A stretch of 64,000 bases of DNA, from the NCBI GenBank assembly GCA_026913215.1, contig JAPTYK010000002.1, forward strand, positions 1 through 64,000. The letters are read 5' to 3'. The translations under genes and the position numbers were made by a program. Each line of letters starts with the position of its first letter. Position 1 is the first letter of the stretch. The DNA comes from Streptomyces diastatochromogenes (GTDB lineage: Bacteria; Actinomycetota; Actinomycetes; Streptomycetales; Streptomycetaceae). Below the pieces are notes generated by a model. That model ran no database searches. It worked only from the letters and a program-made list of their open reading frames with translations, and had not been told where the DNA came from. This document shows, piece by piece, positions 8,911-17,143 of this stretch.

Positions 8911-9523
8911 GTGCCGGTACCCAGTCGCTTCGGTCGCTGCCGAGGGCAGGACCGTCGACCGCCGGGCGGTGGTCGACGGCATGGGCACAGCGAGCAGGTC
9001 GTCGCGATCGTCCCTCTCCTGGCCCAGGTCGCCGCCCGGATCGCCGCCCAGCATCAGGACTTGGCCGGTCTCCTGTCCGCCGCCGAGCTCGTCCGCGACC
9101 TGGGCCCGGCCGGTGACGGCCTGCGCGCGGTCGCCATGCTGGTCGTATGCCAGCCCGTCGGGCCGGCCGCTGCCGCCTGGGCCGGAGACTGCCGCGTCTA
9201 TGGGTGGGACGGCGCGCACCTGGTCCGGCACAGCACCGACCGCACCATCGGCGAGCGGCTCAAGGAGCGGTACCGGATCGTCCCCGAGGTCGCCCGGCAG
9301 TTCAGCAACGGTCTGCATGTCGATCTGGCCCGCGCGACCGTCTCCACCACCGCGGCGGTGGCCCTTCCCGACGACTAGCTCATCCTGATCACCGGCGGCG
9401 GCGTCCACCCACGGCCAGATCCCCAAAGAACGGCTGAAAGGCCTGGTCCGCGAACATGCGGGTGACTCGTAGCGGCTGGCCGATGCGTTGGTGGCCGCAG
9501 CTGAGCCGGACCAGAAGGGCTAG
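8911..9523 (+). pseudogene. PP2C-type phosphatase gene, 5' part, disrupted
   Basis: The translation reads as a PP2C serine/threonine phosphatase but changes frame. EGRTVDRRAVVDGMG occurs in one frame, then after a one-base loss near 8985 GHSEQVVAIVPLLAQ and WAGDCRVYGWDGAHLVRHSTD in another. After a TAG at 9376-9378 the conserved tail continues as KGLVREHAGDS, another stop, and AAEPDQKG. At 9523 it is cut by an IS481 element; the conserved end RDDAT resumes at 11487. So the gene was inactivated by point lesions and by two insertions. Intact relatives are cytosolic Mg/Mn-dependent phosphatases. Confidence 0.75.
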
Positions 9524-10590
9524 GTGTGTTGTTCGGGGACGTTGGTGACACGCGTGCTGGGTTCTTGAACGGGTGAGGGCCTCCGGGTTCGGTGTGGATT
9601 GCGACATCTGCACCGATCCGAGGAGGCCCTCGTGCCCCACCGTAATGCTCCGCTGACCGAGACCGGGCGTCTTCGCCTGGCGCGCTGTGTCGTCGAGGAC
9701 GGCTGGCCGCTGCGGCGGGCCGCGGAGCGTTTCCAGGTCAGCCACACCACCGCGGCCCGATGGGCTGACCGCTACCGGCAGCTCGGCATCGCCGGAATGA
9801 GTGACCGCTCCAGCCGGCCCCATCACCAGCCGCGACGGACGCCGGCCGAGATCGAGACGGAAGTTCTCCGCCTGCGGCGGGAACACCGCATCGGCCCGCT
9901 GCGGCTGGCCGTCCGGTGCCGCATCGCGGCCTCGACCGCCCACCGCATCCTCCAGCGACACGGCCAGCCGCCGTTGGCCGCCCTGGACCGGGCCACCGGT
10001 GAACCCGTGCGCCGCTACGAACGCGCCCGCCCCGGCGAACTGGTCCACATCGACGTCAAGAAGCTGGGCCGTATCCCCGACGGCGGCGGCCATAAAGTCC
10101 TCGGCCGGGCAGCAGGCAGCCCGAAGAAGGACCGGGTCAACGGCGTCGGATACGCCTACCTGCATACCGCCCTCGACGACCCCAGCCGGATCGCCTACAC
10201 CGAGGACCTGCTCGACGAGACCGCGCCGACCTGCGCAGCCTTCCTGACCCGGGCCACCGCCTACTTCGCGTCCCTGGGCATCCGCGTCGAGCGGGTCCTG
10301 ACCGACAACGCCTGGGCCTACAGCAAGAACACCTGGCGCGACACCTGCCGCGACCTGGGCATCAGCCCCCGCTGGACCAGGCCCTGGCGCCCGCAGACCA
10401 ACGGCAAGGTCGAACGCTTCCACCGCACCCTGCTCGACGAGTGGGCCTACCAGCGGCCCTACACCTCAGACCACGAACGCATGGAAGCGTTCACCGACTG
10501 GCTCCACTGGTACAACTACCACCGACCCCACACCGGCATCGGCGGCCAAACACCCGCCAGCCGCGGCACCAACCTCTCCAGACAACACAC
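9524..10590 (+). mobile_element. IS481-family insertion sequence with CTAG target duplication
   Basis: The ends are GTGTGTTGT (9524-9532) and ACAACACAC (10582-10590), extended by a partial match (TTCGGGGA against TCTCCAGA). CTAG flanks both sides (9520-9523 and 10591-10594), a 4-bp target duplication. The element is about 1.07 kb with one transposase gene and looks intact. It lies inside the PP2C gene and directly abuts an IS5-type element on its right. Confidence 0.85.
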
Positions 10591-10594
10591 CTAG
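9632..10594 (+). CDS. IS481-family transposase
   Basis: A 320-residue DDE transposase. The N-terminal winged/HTH part (LARCVVEDGWPLRRAAERFQVSHTTAARWADRY) is followed by an integrase core with the IS481 hallmarks: HIDVKKLGRI (first Asp), VLTDNAWAY (second Asp) and RPQTNGKVERFHRTL (Glu). GTG 9632 is chosen as the start after GAGGAGG. The TAG stop lies in the CTAG target duplication, so the element supplies no stop of its own and depends on its target site for one. Apparently intact. Confidence 0.9.
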   Translation: MPHRNAPLTETGRLRLARCVVEDGWPLRRAAERFQVSHTTAARWADRYRQLGIAGMSDRSSRPHHQPRRTPAEIETEVLRLRREHRIGPLRLAVRCRIAASTAHRILQRHGQPPLAALDRATGEPVRRYERARPGELVHIDVKKLGRIPDGGGHKVLGRAAGSPKKDRVNGVGYAYLHTALDDPSRIAYTEDLLDETAPTCAAFLTRATAYFASLGIRVERVLTDNAWAYSKNTWRDTCRDLGISPRWTRPWRPQTNGKVERFHRTLLDEWAYQRPYTSDHERMEAFTDWLHWYNYHRPHTGIGGQTPASRGTNLSRQHT

Positions 10595-10596
10595 GC

Positions 10597-11485
10597 GGTG
10601 TCTTCAAATGATCACTGCTGGTGGATCATGGTGTCGTGATACGTCGTCATGAGCTGTCCGATGCCGAGTGGGAGTTCGTCCGGCCGTTGTTGCCCGAGTC
10701 GTTGCGGGGGCGGAAGCGGCTGGACGACCGCAGGGTCCTGAACGGGATCGTGTGGAAGTTCCGCACCGGCACGGCCTGGCGGGACGTGCCCGAGCGTTAC
10801 GGTCCGTGGGCCACGCTGCATACGCGTTTCCGCAGGTGGGCGGCGGACGGGACGTTCGACCGGATGCTGCGGGCGGCGCAGGCGAGGGCGGACGCGGCGG
10901 GGGACATCGAGTGGCTGGTGTCGGTCGATTCCACGGTGGTCCGGGCCCATCAGCATGCGGCGGGGGCCCGAAAAGGGGGCTCCGCGACCCGGCCCTCGGC
11001 CGGTCCCGAGGCGGTCTGACCAGCAAGATCCACCTGGCCTGCGACGGCCGGGGTCGTCCGCTGGGCTTCGTCGTCACGGGCGGCAACACCAACGACTGCA
11101 CCCGGTTCACCGCCGTGATGGAGGCGATCCGGGTGCCCCGGACCGGACCGGGGCGGCCCCGTATCCGGCCCGATCACGTCCTGGGCGACAAGGGCTACAG
11201 CTCGAAGGCGATCCGCACCTGGCTCCGCCGCCGGGGCATCCCGCACACGATCCCCGAGCGGGCCGATCAGATCCGCAACCGGGCCCGGCGAGGCAGCCGC
11301 GAAGGCCGCCCGCCGGCCTTCGACCGCGAGGCATACAAGCACCGCAACGTCGTGGAACGGTGCTTCAATCGCTTGAAGCAGTGGCGTGGCATCGCCACCC
11401 GCTACGACAAGACCGCCCAGTCCTACGAGGCAGCCGTCACCCTCGCCTCACTCCTGATGTGGACGTGACATTTGACGACAGAACC
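10597..11485 (+). mobile_element. IS5-family insertion sequence
   Basis: The left end GGTGTCTTCAAATGATCAC (10597-10615) matches the complement of the right end (11465-11485): TGTC-TCAAATG-TCAC in both. About 0.89 kb. It is immediately right of the CTAG that borders the IS481 copy, and its right edge is followed by the PP2C tail (CGCGACGATGCCACC, encoding RDDAT). The two elements therefore sit in tandem in one host gene. Confidence 0.8.
10636..11468 (+). CDS. IS5-family transposase in two overlapping frames
   Basis: The first frame (10636-11019, 127 residues) has the N-terminal region and first catalytic Asp (SVDSTVVRAHQHAAGAR). The second, in the -1 frame and ending at 11468, has SRGGLTSKIHLACDGRG, the second Asp (LGDKGYSS) and the YKHRNVVERCFNRLKQWRGIATRYDK block with the Glu. 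They are joined near CGAAAAGGGGGC (about 10970), a plausible slippage run. Many IS5 elements make the full transposase by programmed -1 frameshifting. All catalytic blocks are present, so it may be active. Confidence 0.85.
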
Positions 11486-11565
11486 GCGCGACGATGCCAC
11501 CGCTCTGGCCCTCTTGCGCCACCGGTCACCGGCCACCGGCGGGCCCGGGTCCCGAGCCGGCGTCC
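11486..11565 (+). pseudogene. PP2C-type phosphatase gene, 3' tail
   Basis: RDDATALALLRHRSP, the Mg-binding RDDAT motif and the start of the final strand of PP2C phosphatases, is encoded at 11487 onwards, exactly where the gene cut at 9523 (ending DQKG) should continue. Together they show that the 1.96 kb of IS DNA lies in one codon region of the phosphatase gene. The end of the relic is not clearly defined. Confidence 0.7.
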
Positions 11566-12110
11566 TTGCTTCCAGTCCGTATGAACCGCACCGCCGCCCT
11601 GCCGGAAGGAGCCGCTGTTGTGCCCGCCCGGGGCCAAGGCGCTCCGGGAAGGTCAGATGCCCGATCGTCTGGCGGACCTCGGTGTCCGTGAGCAGGGCGA
11701 GACGGAGTCCGGTTGGATAGGTGGTGGTGGCCGGATCGGCGGTGTTGCCGTGTTTCATGCTGTCCTCAGCTCCGCCTGTACGGGCGTTGTGGGCTGGAGA
11801 CGGCCGCGGTGGTGACGGGGCATGCTGGGTTTGCAACCCGAAGACGCCGGGCCAGCGGTGTGGACTAGTTCAGGAGGCGGCTGGCGGAGTGTTTCACGCT
11901 GACTCCCCCAGCCAGGTGCTGGTGAGCGCGGTAGCCGTGTGGTCGAGGGCGTCGATGTTTATGGTCTGCTCGAAGCTGGTGCCGTCCGCTGTGAGCACAG
12001 CCCAGATACGATCCGCCGGGCATCACTCTGCCCGGCTGGCCCTCCGGAAGTCCTCGTCACGGCCCTGTGGTGATGGGCTCGTTCTCCGCTCAGCCGTAGG
12101 CATGGGTTGG
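11566..12110. other. Gene debris, no intact gene
   Basis: Two short minus-strand stretches look coding but incomplete. One begins at the ATG near 11758 (MKHGNTADPATTTYPTGLRL) and loses coding character after about 45 codons. The other reads VLTADGTSFEQTINIDALD and ends with a TGA near 11898, like the C-terminal tail of a lost gene. Neither family is recognised. Confidence 0.35.
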
Positions 12111-12581
12111 CTACTGTGCTCGGGCCAGCAGCAACGCTGCCTGTTTCCATGCCGTTAGCTGCTCGGCGTCTACCGGCTTCATCGGTCCCTTGAAAAATTG
12201 CGCGTGACCGTCCTTGAGGCTGGTGTCGTCCCACGCCTGGGTCGCGAACACGTACGTTTCGCTGTCCGCGAGCCGGGGCCTTGGCTCCTGCTCCGGCGCG
12301 TAGGTGACGTGCACCGTGCCGTGGACGTTCCCGCGCAGGACCGAGACCACTTCGACGCGGTAGATGTCCGAGGTCCAGCTCTGCAGTTCGCGCTGTTCCT
12401 CGAACGCGGACACGCGTCCGATGAAGACGTTCTCGGTGTGGGGTGCGGTGCTTGCCGGGCTGGTGGCGTCGTAACCACGCAGGACCTCGCCCGGCGAGAC
12501 CTGCTGTTCGTAGTGCTGGTAGCCGAACCAGCTGCCCGCCGCCAGGACTCCCGCTGCCACCACGCCCGCTGCCAGAGCCAT
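12111..12581 (-). CDS. Membrane-anchored protein of unknown function
   Basis: A 156-residue protein starting at ATG 12581 after AGAAGG. Residues about 2-20 form one hydrophobic segment (signal or anchor), and the rest looks extracytoplasmic: HTENVFIGRVSAFEEQREL followed by SDIYRVEVVSVLRGNVHGTVHVTY, a beta-rich pattern seen in small actinomycete exported domains. The start codon overlaps the stop of the truncated metalloprotease gene (TGATG), which suggests coupled translation or a remodelled gene boundary. Function unknown. Confidence 0.6.
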   Translation of the reverse strand: MALAAGVVAAGVLAAGSWFGYQHYEQQVSPGEVLRGYDATSPASTAPHTENVFIGRVSAFEEQRELQSWTSDIYRVEVVSVLRGNVHGTVHVTYAPEQEPRPRLADSETYVFATQAWDDTSLKDGHAQFFKGPMKPVDAEQLTAWKQAALLLARAQ

Positions 12582-12832
12582 CACCTTCTCGTCTTGTGGC
12601 AGAACCCGAGCGCGTGGCCCAGTTCGTGGGCGGCGGCCCGCCGGCGGTGCTCGTCGCCCCACGCGCGTTCGTCGCCGTCCACCGAGGAGCAGCCCCGCGA
12701 GTCCGGTCTGCCATCGACGCACGTGTGCGGCTTGGCAGTGGCCGGGACCGCGTGGACCGGCGCTGGAAAGGCGAGTAGGGCGACGGCCGCCGAAGCGGCC
12801 ACTAGAGCCAACGAATCAAACCTCATAGCCAC
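12581..12832 (-). CDS. Truncated matrixin-like secreted metalloprotease
   Basis: An 83-residue product with a signal peptide (residues about 4-28, ending VHA) and, near its end, HELGHALGFCH (residues 69-79). That is the full metzincin zinc motif HExxHxxGxxH. The protein stops four residues after the third His, so it lacks the Met-turn and most of the catalytic domain expected of the family. It is either a gene remnant or a very small zinc-binding secreted peptide. Its stop overlaps the next start by one base. Annotate as a probable pseudogene unless a longer product is shown. Confidence 0.5.
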   Translation of the reverse strand: MAMRFDSLALVAASAAVALLAFPAPVHAVPATAKPHTCVDGRPDSRGCSSVDGDERAWGDEHRRRAAAHELGHALGFCHKTRR

Positions 12833-12880
12833 GAGAAAATAGCTCTCAGTGACGATCTTGTGTGAGTCTCCCGCTGCGGT

Positions 12881-13640
12881 TCACCCTCCGGTGAGAAGCG
12901 CGCCCGCGCCCATCTCCAGCAGATCCTCGGCCACGGCCCGGCCCAGTTCCTCCGACTGTCCGGCGTCGCCCTCGACTTCCACGCGGTGCTGCTCCTTTCC
13001 GTCTGGTGACGTCACTGCCGTCGACAGCCGCAGCAGCCCTCCCCCAAGAGCCGGGCCCATGCGCCCACTGGCACCGAGCACCCGCCGTGCAGCTCACCAA
13101 ACAGGGTCCGCTCGGCCCGGACAGCCGCGTCCAACCGGATGGGCACGTTGCCCCGTACGGGACCACCTGCAGGTCGGGCCGCAGCGCGAGGAGCTGTCCG
13201 ATCCGGCGCGGCGCCCCGGTGCCGACCCGGGCTCCGGGCAGCAGTTCGGCCAGCGGACCGGCCGCTGGCCGCTGGCCGCTAGCCGCACAGGGCATCACGG
13301 GCATCCTGGCGTGGGCCCGGCGGGCGCAGCAGCATCAGCCCGGCCGGCATGGCGGTCGGCAGGTCCTTGAGGGAGCGCACGACAACGTCGACCTCACCGG
13401 CCGCGAGCGCCGCCTCCTGCCGCGAGGAGAACGCGCTCGTCCCGGTGGTCCGTGCGACCTCGCCGATCGTCGGCGTACGGTACGGCGGTCGCGGTCCCCT
13501 TCTTCGAGGATGACCTTCTCCACGAACTCCACGCCCGGGAACAGCTGCCGCCAGTCGGCCAGGACCTTGCCTTGCGGACCTGCGCTCTCGCCAGGCGACT
13601 CGTCCGCGATCCCACAGCCACCCGCGTCAGCAGCCTTCTT
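12881..13640 (-). pseudogene. hemC: hydroxymethylbilane synthase (hemC) relic
   Basis: Read on the minus strand in several frames, the segment reproduces the order of porphobilinogen deaminase. An N-terminal LADWRQLFPGVEFVEKV with EEGDRDR is followed by SLKDLPTAMPAGL, then ARVGTGAPRRIGQLLALRPD, then AAVRAERTLFGELHGGCSV, and the C-terminal domain SPDGKEQHRVEVEGDAGQ with ELGRAVAEDLLEMGAG. At least three frameshifts and no single open frame make it a dead copy. HemC makes hydroxymethylbilane in haem and corrin synthesis; the working gene would be elsewhere, so this is a degraded second copy. Confidence 0.75.
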
Positions 13641-13939
13641 GCCCCGCACCGATCCTGGCGGCAGCCTAGACCCGCTTCACCTGTGGTTTTACCGACAGGA
13701 CGCCGGGAGTCGCAGGGACCCGGTATTCGCTGGAGGCCGCCTGCGGTGCATGATCCAGGGCGCTCAGCTCGGCGAGCACGTGATCGCTCGTGAAAGCCGG
13801 CTGTCGGCTGACCGCTTGTGGAAGCCGGCTGTCGGCCCAGGCCGACGGGTGGGGCAGCGTCGCCAAGGACCCTGGCGGTGGTGACGTCGCCAGGCGTTCA
13901 CCGGTCGATCGTGGCAAACAAGTACCGAGATGCTCGGGC
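13641..13939. other. Debris between hemC relic and transposase relic
   Basis: A minus-strand tail (FTSDHVLAELSALDHAPQ, ending in a stop near 13666) looks like the last part of an unknown gene. A direct repeat of GAAAGCCGGCTGTCGGC type occurs at about 13794 and 13827. Nothing complete is present. Confidence 0.35.
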
Positions 13940-14395
13940 ATGACGGATGGTTGCGGTATCCCGCTCGGCAGGGCCCTGGCCGGAGCAAACCGCTGCATCT
14001 CCCCGTTGCTCGCCCCGACCCTGGACCTGCTGGACGGCCTCGGGCCGCTATCCGACGGCATCACCGTGCACCTGGACGCCGGCTACGACTCTGAGGAAAC
14101 CCGTACCGAACCCATCGCCCGAAACCCGCACCGGCACATCGTGCACAGGGCGAGAAGGCGCCGATCCAGGCGAGCCAGCGGTGGCACGCCGTGCGCACGC
14201 ACGCATGGCAGAAGGCCTTCCACCGGCTCACCCACTGCTACGAGTGCCGCATCACTGTCGTCAACACTTTCCTTGAGCTCGCCGACACGATGATCACTGT
14301 CCGCAGTCTGATGCGCCGGGCATGGACCGCTTGCCGCTGGGATCGACCGGCCGAACCGTCGCCCACGAGGGCACGGCTATCGGCATCGGCGTGAG
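13940..14395 (+). pseudogene. IS5-family transposase fragment
   Basis: SPLLAPTLDLLDGLGPLSDGITVHLDAGYDSEETRTE is the middle of a DDE transposase including its second Asp. After a frameshift near 14140 it continues as GEKAPIQASQRWH and MRTHAWQKAFHRLTHCYECR, then ITVRSLMRRAWT, the usual C-terminal block with the Glu region. The N-terminal third is missing. It is a different lineage from the IS5 copy at 10.6 kb. Confidence 0.7.
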
Positions 14396-14397
14396 CC

Positions 14398-15162
14398 TTA
14401 CGCGCGCTCGGGCTTGCGCGCCTCGATGAGGGTCCTGGAGGAGTGGGCGATGAACGGGCCTTCGGCCTCGATCTTCTCGTGCAGCTCACGCAGGCGGCTG
14501 CGGTACTGCTCGACGGTGAAGCCAGGCACCGTCCAGATCACCTTGCGGAGGAAGTAGATGACGGCACCGACGTCGAAGAACTCCATCCGCAGCCGTTCCG
14601 TGCGCACGTCGACGATCTCCAAGCCGGCGGCCTGCGCTGCCGCGCTCTCGTCGTCGGGGTGCCGCTTCCTGCGCGCGTCGGGCTGCGGTCCCAGGAAGTA
14701 CTCCACCAGCTCCCACACGCTGGCCGGTCCGACGTGCTGGGCGAAGTACGACCCACCCGGTCGCAGTACGCGTGCGATCTCCGGCCACCACACCGTCGCG
14801 GGATGCCGGCTGGTCACCAGGTCGAACGCCTCGTCGGCGAAGGGCAGCGGCGGCTCGTCCGGGTCGGCGACGACCACCACCCCGCGCGGATGCAGCAGCC
14901 TGGTCGCCTTGGCCACATTCGGCGGCCAGGACTCCGTCGCGGCCATGGTGGCAGGCAGCTTCTCCGCCCCGGCCAGGACCTCACCGCCACCGGTCTGAAT
15001 ATCGAGCGCCGCCGACACCACCGCCAGCCGCCGGCTCATCGCCTGCTGGTAGCCCCACGACGGGCGTTCCTCGGTCGCCCGACCATCCAGCCAGGAGAAA
15101 TCCCAACCCTCCACGGAAACCGACTCAGCCTCGGCGACAAGCTCTTCGAAAAGACGTGACAT
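14398..15162 (-). CDS. Class I SAM-dependent methyltransferase
   Basis: A 254-residue protein with the Rossmann-like methyltransferase order: DIQTGGGEVLAGAEKLP (motif I region), VVVADPDEPPLPFADEAFDLVTSRHPAT (motifs II-III, with the LPFADEAFDLV signature typical of UbiE-like enzymes) and EIARVLRPGGSYFAQHVG (motif post-III). The substrate cannot be deduced. ATG 15162 follows GATGGGGGT. It lies alone between a transposase relic and a 430-nt gap. It appears intact and has relatives across Streptomyces. Confidence 0.8.
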   Translation of the reverse strand: MSRLFEELVAEAESVSVEGWDFSWLDGRATEERPSWGYQQAMSRRLAVVSAALDIQTGGGEVLAGAEKLPATMAATESWPPNVAKATRLLHPRGVVVVADPDEPPLPFADEAFDLVTSRHPATVWWPEIARVLRPGGSYFAQHVGPASVWELVEYFLGPQPDARRKRHPDDESAAAQAAGLEIVDVRTERLRMEFFDVGAVIYFLRKVIWTVPGFTVEQYRSRLRELHEKIEAEGPFIAHSSRTLIEARKPERA

Positions 15163-15593
15163 ACCCCCATCATTACGCCTCAGACCGTCTGAACACGCAC
15201 AGTTTTCCGCTGTGGCCTCCGGCAAGCCGGCCACGGGAACGACGTATGGCAGGGACCGAACCACCAATCAGGCATCCCTACCCACGCGGGCTCCACGCTG
15301 TGCCGGCAAGGCGTTCGTCAGCCCAGCAGCATCCCCACAGACGCAGGGTGCAGCCCGACGCGTGCCGAGTCATCCGCATCGTGTGAGGTGCATCTTCACA
15401 AGTGCGAGGAGCAGTCCTTGCTCTCGTCGATGAGTAGGTCCTTCGGGGGTGTCGGCGTGCACCTGAACCTGGCTCTGGCATGTACGGATGAGCGTGGCCA
15501 CGTCTGGAGGCGGGCCAAGGACTTTCCCCCGCCGCTCTGCTGCGTGGTTGGTGCAGTCATGCATGAATGCGCGGCGGGCGGATTGCTGGTGGT
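15163..15593. other. Gap without a supported gene
   Basis: A minus-strand frame of about 60 codons (MHDCTNHAAERRGKVLGPPP, ending near 15380) is the only candidate; it has no clear ribosome site or known family, so I do not call it. Confidence 0.3.
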
Positions 15594-16439
15594 TCAGCGG
15601 ACCCAGGTGCTGGTGAGGGCCTGGACGGCGGAGCCGTCGAGGTCGGCGAGGGTGGTGGAGACGAAGTCGCGTGCCCACGGGGAGGTCTGGATACGGAAGG
15701 GCGGGCGGTCGCTGGTGAGGGCGTCGATGATCGGGGTGGCCGCGTCGGTGGGGGTTTGGGCGTTGCCGAACGACTGGCGGGTGCGGGCGATGTAGGCCTC
15801 CAGGGCTGGGGCGTAGGGGCCGGCGGCGGCGAGGGTGGTGGGAAGGTCGAGGTTGAGGTTGGCGACGAACTCGCTCGCGACCGCGCCGGGTTCGATCACG
15901 GTGACGTCGATGCCGAGGGTGGCGGCGACGGGGGCGAGGGACTGCATGAAGCCCTCGACGGCGAATTTGGCCGCGCAGTATGCCTCGTTGAAGGGCTGGC
16001 CGACCACGCCGCCGACGCTGGTGACGGTGATGATGCGGCCCTGGGAGGCGCGCAGGTGGGGCAGGGCGGCGCGGGTGGTGGCCACCACGCCGAAGAAGTT
16101 GACCTCCATGGCGGTGCGGACCTCGTCGACGCCGATCAGTTCGATGGTGCCGATGTGGGCGGCGCCGGCGTTGTTGACCAGTGCGTCGAGGCGGCCGTGT
16201 TCGGCGATCACCTCTTCCAGACAGGCGGTGATGCTCTCGGGGTCGGTCACGTCCAGGCGCTTGATCTGGATGTGGTCGGCGACGTCGTGCTCGGCGGCGG
16301 CCTTGAGCAGGGCGTCGGCCTTGCCCGTGTCGCGCATGGTGGCGATGGTCGTCCAGCCGGCCTGAGCGGCGCCGATTGCCGTGGCCAGGCCGAGGCCGGA
16401 GGACGTGCCGGTGATCAGGACCGTCTTTTCGCTGGTCAT
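15594..16439 (-). CDS. Short-chain dehydrogenase/reductase
   Basis: A 281-residue classical SDR. The nucleotide-binding motif TGTSSGLG is near residue 10, NNAG near residue 90, and the catalytic Ser and YCAAK (Tyr-x-x-x-Lys) near 140-160, all present. The early TGxxxGxG motif and the later EPGAVASEF loop fit NAD(P)-dependent alcohol/ketone oxidoreductases; the substrate is unknown. ATG 16439 is chosen over an upstream in-frame ATG at 16469 that falls in the operator region. It is divergent from a TetR regulator with two strong operators between, so it is very likely repressed by that protein and induced by a small ligand. Confidence 0.88.
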   Translation of the reverse strand: MTSEKTVLITGTSSGLGLATAIGAAQAGWTTIATMRDTGKADALLKAAAEHDVADHIQIKRLDVTDPESITACLEEVIAEHGRLDALVNNAGAAHIGTIELIGVDEVRTAMEVNFFGVVATTRAALPHLRASQGRIITVTSVGGVVGQPFNEAYCAAKFAVEGFMQSLAPVAATLGIDVTVIEPGAVASEFVANLNLDLPTTLAAAGPYAPALEAYIARTRQSFGNAQTPTDAATPIIDALTSDRPPFRIQTSPWARDFVSTTLADLDGSAVQALTSTWVR

Positions 16440-16477
16440 CAAGGGTTTTCCCGTCAAGAGTAACTTCACCGACCGAT

Positions 16478-16529
16478 AAACGGGGAACTCCCCGTTTCGC
16501 CATCACCGTAACCGGGGAACTCCCCGGTT
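16478..16529. promoter_or_regulatory. Two TetR operators between the SDR and TetR genes
   Basis: AAACGGGGAACTCCCCGTTT (16478-16497) and AACCGGGGAACTCCCCGGTT (16510-16529) share the core GGGGAACTCCCC. Each has 9-bp arms round a central AC. The centres are 32 bp apart, about three helical turns, so two dimers would bind the same face. The second ends 20 bp before the tetR start, so the regulator should control both genes. Confidence 0.85.
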
Positions 16530-16549
16530 GTCCAAGTAGACTGGATACC

Positions 16550-17143
16550 GTGACGAAGAGAGCGGTTTCGACCACCCAGCCGAGCCTGTTGCGTGCCGAT
16601 GCCCGCCGCAACCGGGAGCGCATCCTCGAAGCGGCCGTACGTGCCTTCACCGAGAAGGGCGCGGACGTTCCGATCGACACGATCGCCAAGGCCGCAGGCG
16701 TCGGCTCGGCCACCCTCTACCGCCACTTCCCGACACGCGAGGCGCTGGTCGAGGCCACCTACCGCAATGAACTGGCCCGGGTCTGCGACAGCGCCATCGA
16801 GCTCCTGGCCGATTTCCCGCCGGACCGGGCGCTGCGCCTGTGGATGGATCGGTTCATCGACTACCTGGCCGCCAAGCACGGCATGGCGGACGCCCTGCGG
16901 GCCGCGGTCGCCTCCGGCGCCGACCCCTTCTCCGAGGCCCTCGACAAGCTCGGCACCGCCATCGGCACCCTGCTGCACGCCGGCACCGACGCCGGCCTCC
17001 TGCGCTCCGACATCGACCCCCTCGACGTCGGCTTCAGCCTCGCCGGCGTCGCCCTGATCACCGGCACCCCCACCCAACGCGAACGGGCCGACCGCCTCCT
17101 CGACCTGCTCGTTGATGGACTCCGCTACGGAGCAGGCCGATAA
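16550..17143 (+). CDS. TetR/AcrR-family repressor
   Basis: A 197-residue protein. The N-terminal HTH (residues about 18-65: RRNRERILEAAVRAFTEKG, then IDTIAKAAGVGSATLYRHFPTREAL) is typical of TetR; the C-terminal two-thirds form an alpha-helical ligand-binding and dimerisation domain with an LLDLLVDGLRYGA end seen in SDR-linked members. The start is GTG 16550 with almost no leader. It is divergent from the SDR gene and is expected to bind the two GGGGAACTCCCC palindromes and repress both promoters. Confidence 0.9.
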   Translation: MTKRAVSTTQPSLLRADARRNRERILEAAVRAFTEKGADVPIDTIAKAAGVGSATLYRHFPTREALVEATYRNELARVCDSAIELLADFPPDRALRLWMDRFIDYLAAKHGMADALRAAVASGADPFSEALDKLGTAIGTLLHAGTDAGLLRSDIDPLDVGFSLAGVALITGTPTQRERADRLLDLLVDGLRYGAGR

